Shown here: piece after piece, positions 63,700-64,000 of the stretch
Layout: each line of letters begins with the position of its first letter
Numbering within the stretch: the first letter of the stretch is position 1
NCBI RefSeq assembly: GCF_030013905.1
Contig: NZ_CP124862.1
Span: forward strand, 3,599,051 to 3,663,050
DNA length: 64,000 bases
Source: Petroclostridium sp. X23
GTDB taxonomy: Bacteria > Bacillota > Clostridia > SK-Y3
Direction of reading: 5' to 3'
Notes under the pieces: generated by a model
Told to the model about the DNA's origin: nothing
The model's input: only the letters and a program-made list of their open reading frames with translations
Databases searched by the model: none
Made by a program: the position numbers and the translations under genes

Positions 63700-64000
63700 A
63701 AAGTTTTATAGAATATTGATTCCTGGTGTAAGTCTTTATTTATGGATAATATTTATCTCTATTTTCATTATGGCGTTTTATGGTCATTGGATTGAAGCAG
63801 TCTTTGGAATTATAATTTTTTGTTATTTACTATATTACAACGCAAGAAGTAAAAGCCTGAAAACAAAGGAAATTACGAAGTATATTGAAAATCTTACATT
63901 CCATGTAGATTCCGCCACAAAAGATACATTGCTGCACTTTCCGCTGCCGATGGTGGTACTGCATTTAAACGGTATCATTACATGGTACAACCCTAAGTTT
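63689..64000 (+). CDS. gdpP: Cyclic-di-AMP phosphodiesterase GdpP, 5' part only
   Basis: The first 104 residues are visible. Two membrane segments (about residues 8-29 and 31-48; LIPGVSLYLWIIFISIFIMA) are followed by a linker and the start of a PAS-like domain (FPLPMVVLHLNGIITWYNPKF). This is the YybT/GdpP layout; the degenerate GGDEF and DHH/DHHA1 domains would lie beyond the window. GGGAGAG precedes the ATG. Confidence 0.88.
   Translation, partial: MDNKKFYRILIPGVSLYLWIIFISIFIMAFYGHWIEAVFGIIIFCYLLYYNARSKSLKTKEITKYIENLTFHVDSATKDTLLHFPLPMVVLHLNGIITWYNPKF

Overview
The window is one contiguous stretch of a low-GC Firmicutes chromosome, most likely an anaerobic member of the Clostridia. The evidence is AT-rich intergenic DNA, strong purine-rich Shine-Dalgarno sites, SecA-prfB and rpsF-ssb-rpsR neighbourhoods, a Re-type citrate synthase, Rex, a BY-kinase/PHP-phosphatase capsule module, SLH-anchored surface proteins and a MazG-like/DUF2232/GdpP tail. 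I cannot place the genus. I saw no rRNA, tRNA or CRISPR array.

Layout. 1-7.7 kb is a sulfate assimilation locus: the 3' part of a CysN-CysC fusion, an Rrf2 (CymR-like) regulator, a PiT-type permease, a small unknown protein and a complete Sbp-CysT-CysW-CysA importer. Two identical 18-bp boxes lie ahead of the permease and ahead of sbp. 7.9-10.6 kb (minus strand) is an MBOAT acyltransferase with a DltD-like partner. 10.6-15.1 kb is a decayed accessory island with fragments of a Y1 (RAYT) transposase, an internally deleted sugar epimerase, an XRE remnant, one intact and one truncated Rpn nuclease, and a two-gene phage/plasmid-like module. 15.1-18.8 kb holds an FAD oxidoreductase, galE, a VanZ protein and a membrane-anchored low-complexity protein.

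19.2-31.8 kb is a cell-envelope region. A first Wzz/CpsD-like module includes two unknown proteins. It is followed by a class I cyclic-di-GMP riboswitch with a terminator, then a second Wzz, a four-helix-bundle gene in a repeat-bounded cassette, a BY-kinase with a tyrosine tail, a PHP phosphatase, and two paralogous SLH surface proteins. 32-49.6 kb is mostly core: a fumarase alpha subunit without its partner, hpf, secA, prfB with its programmed frameshift, cheW, a TM1266-type protein, prfA, two PII-like genes next to a CPA2 antiporter, a ZIP transporter, Sua5, a low-molecular-weight phosphatase, RimI, a Lon-type protease and TsaD.

49.6-55.4 kb begins with a DnaA-box cluster and then carries Re-citrate synthase, isocitrate dehydrogenase, a GntR/FCD regulator, Rex and a P-loop/Asp23-like protein. 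A 24-bp perfect palindrome covers the citrate synthase promoter, and a Rex-type operator overlaps the rex promoter. 55.5-57.6 kb holds an OGG glycosylase and a small HMA-like gene between two inverted copies of a 97-bp repeat. 57.7-64 kb is core again: DUF554, a zinc-ribbon protein, fructose-bisphosphate aldolase, rpsF-ssb-rpsR, pheA, a MazG-like protein, DUF2232 and the start of gdpP.

Intergenic spaces are unusually rich in repeats: 7-bp tandem arrays (AGTGAAT type), long hairpins (GACCTGTGGTC and GGGGACGGACC types), a short MITE-like element with 20-bp terminal repeats, and a CTTGAGTTATT motif. Coordinates of short sites were counted by hand and may be off by a base or two.
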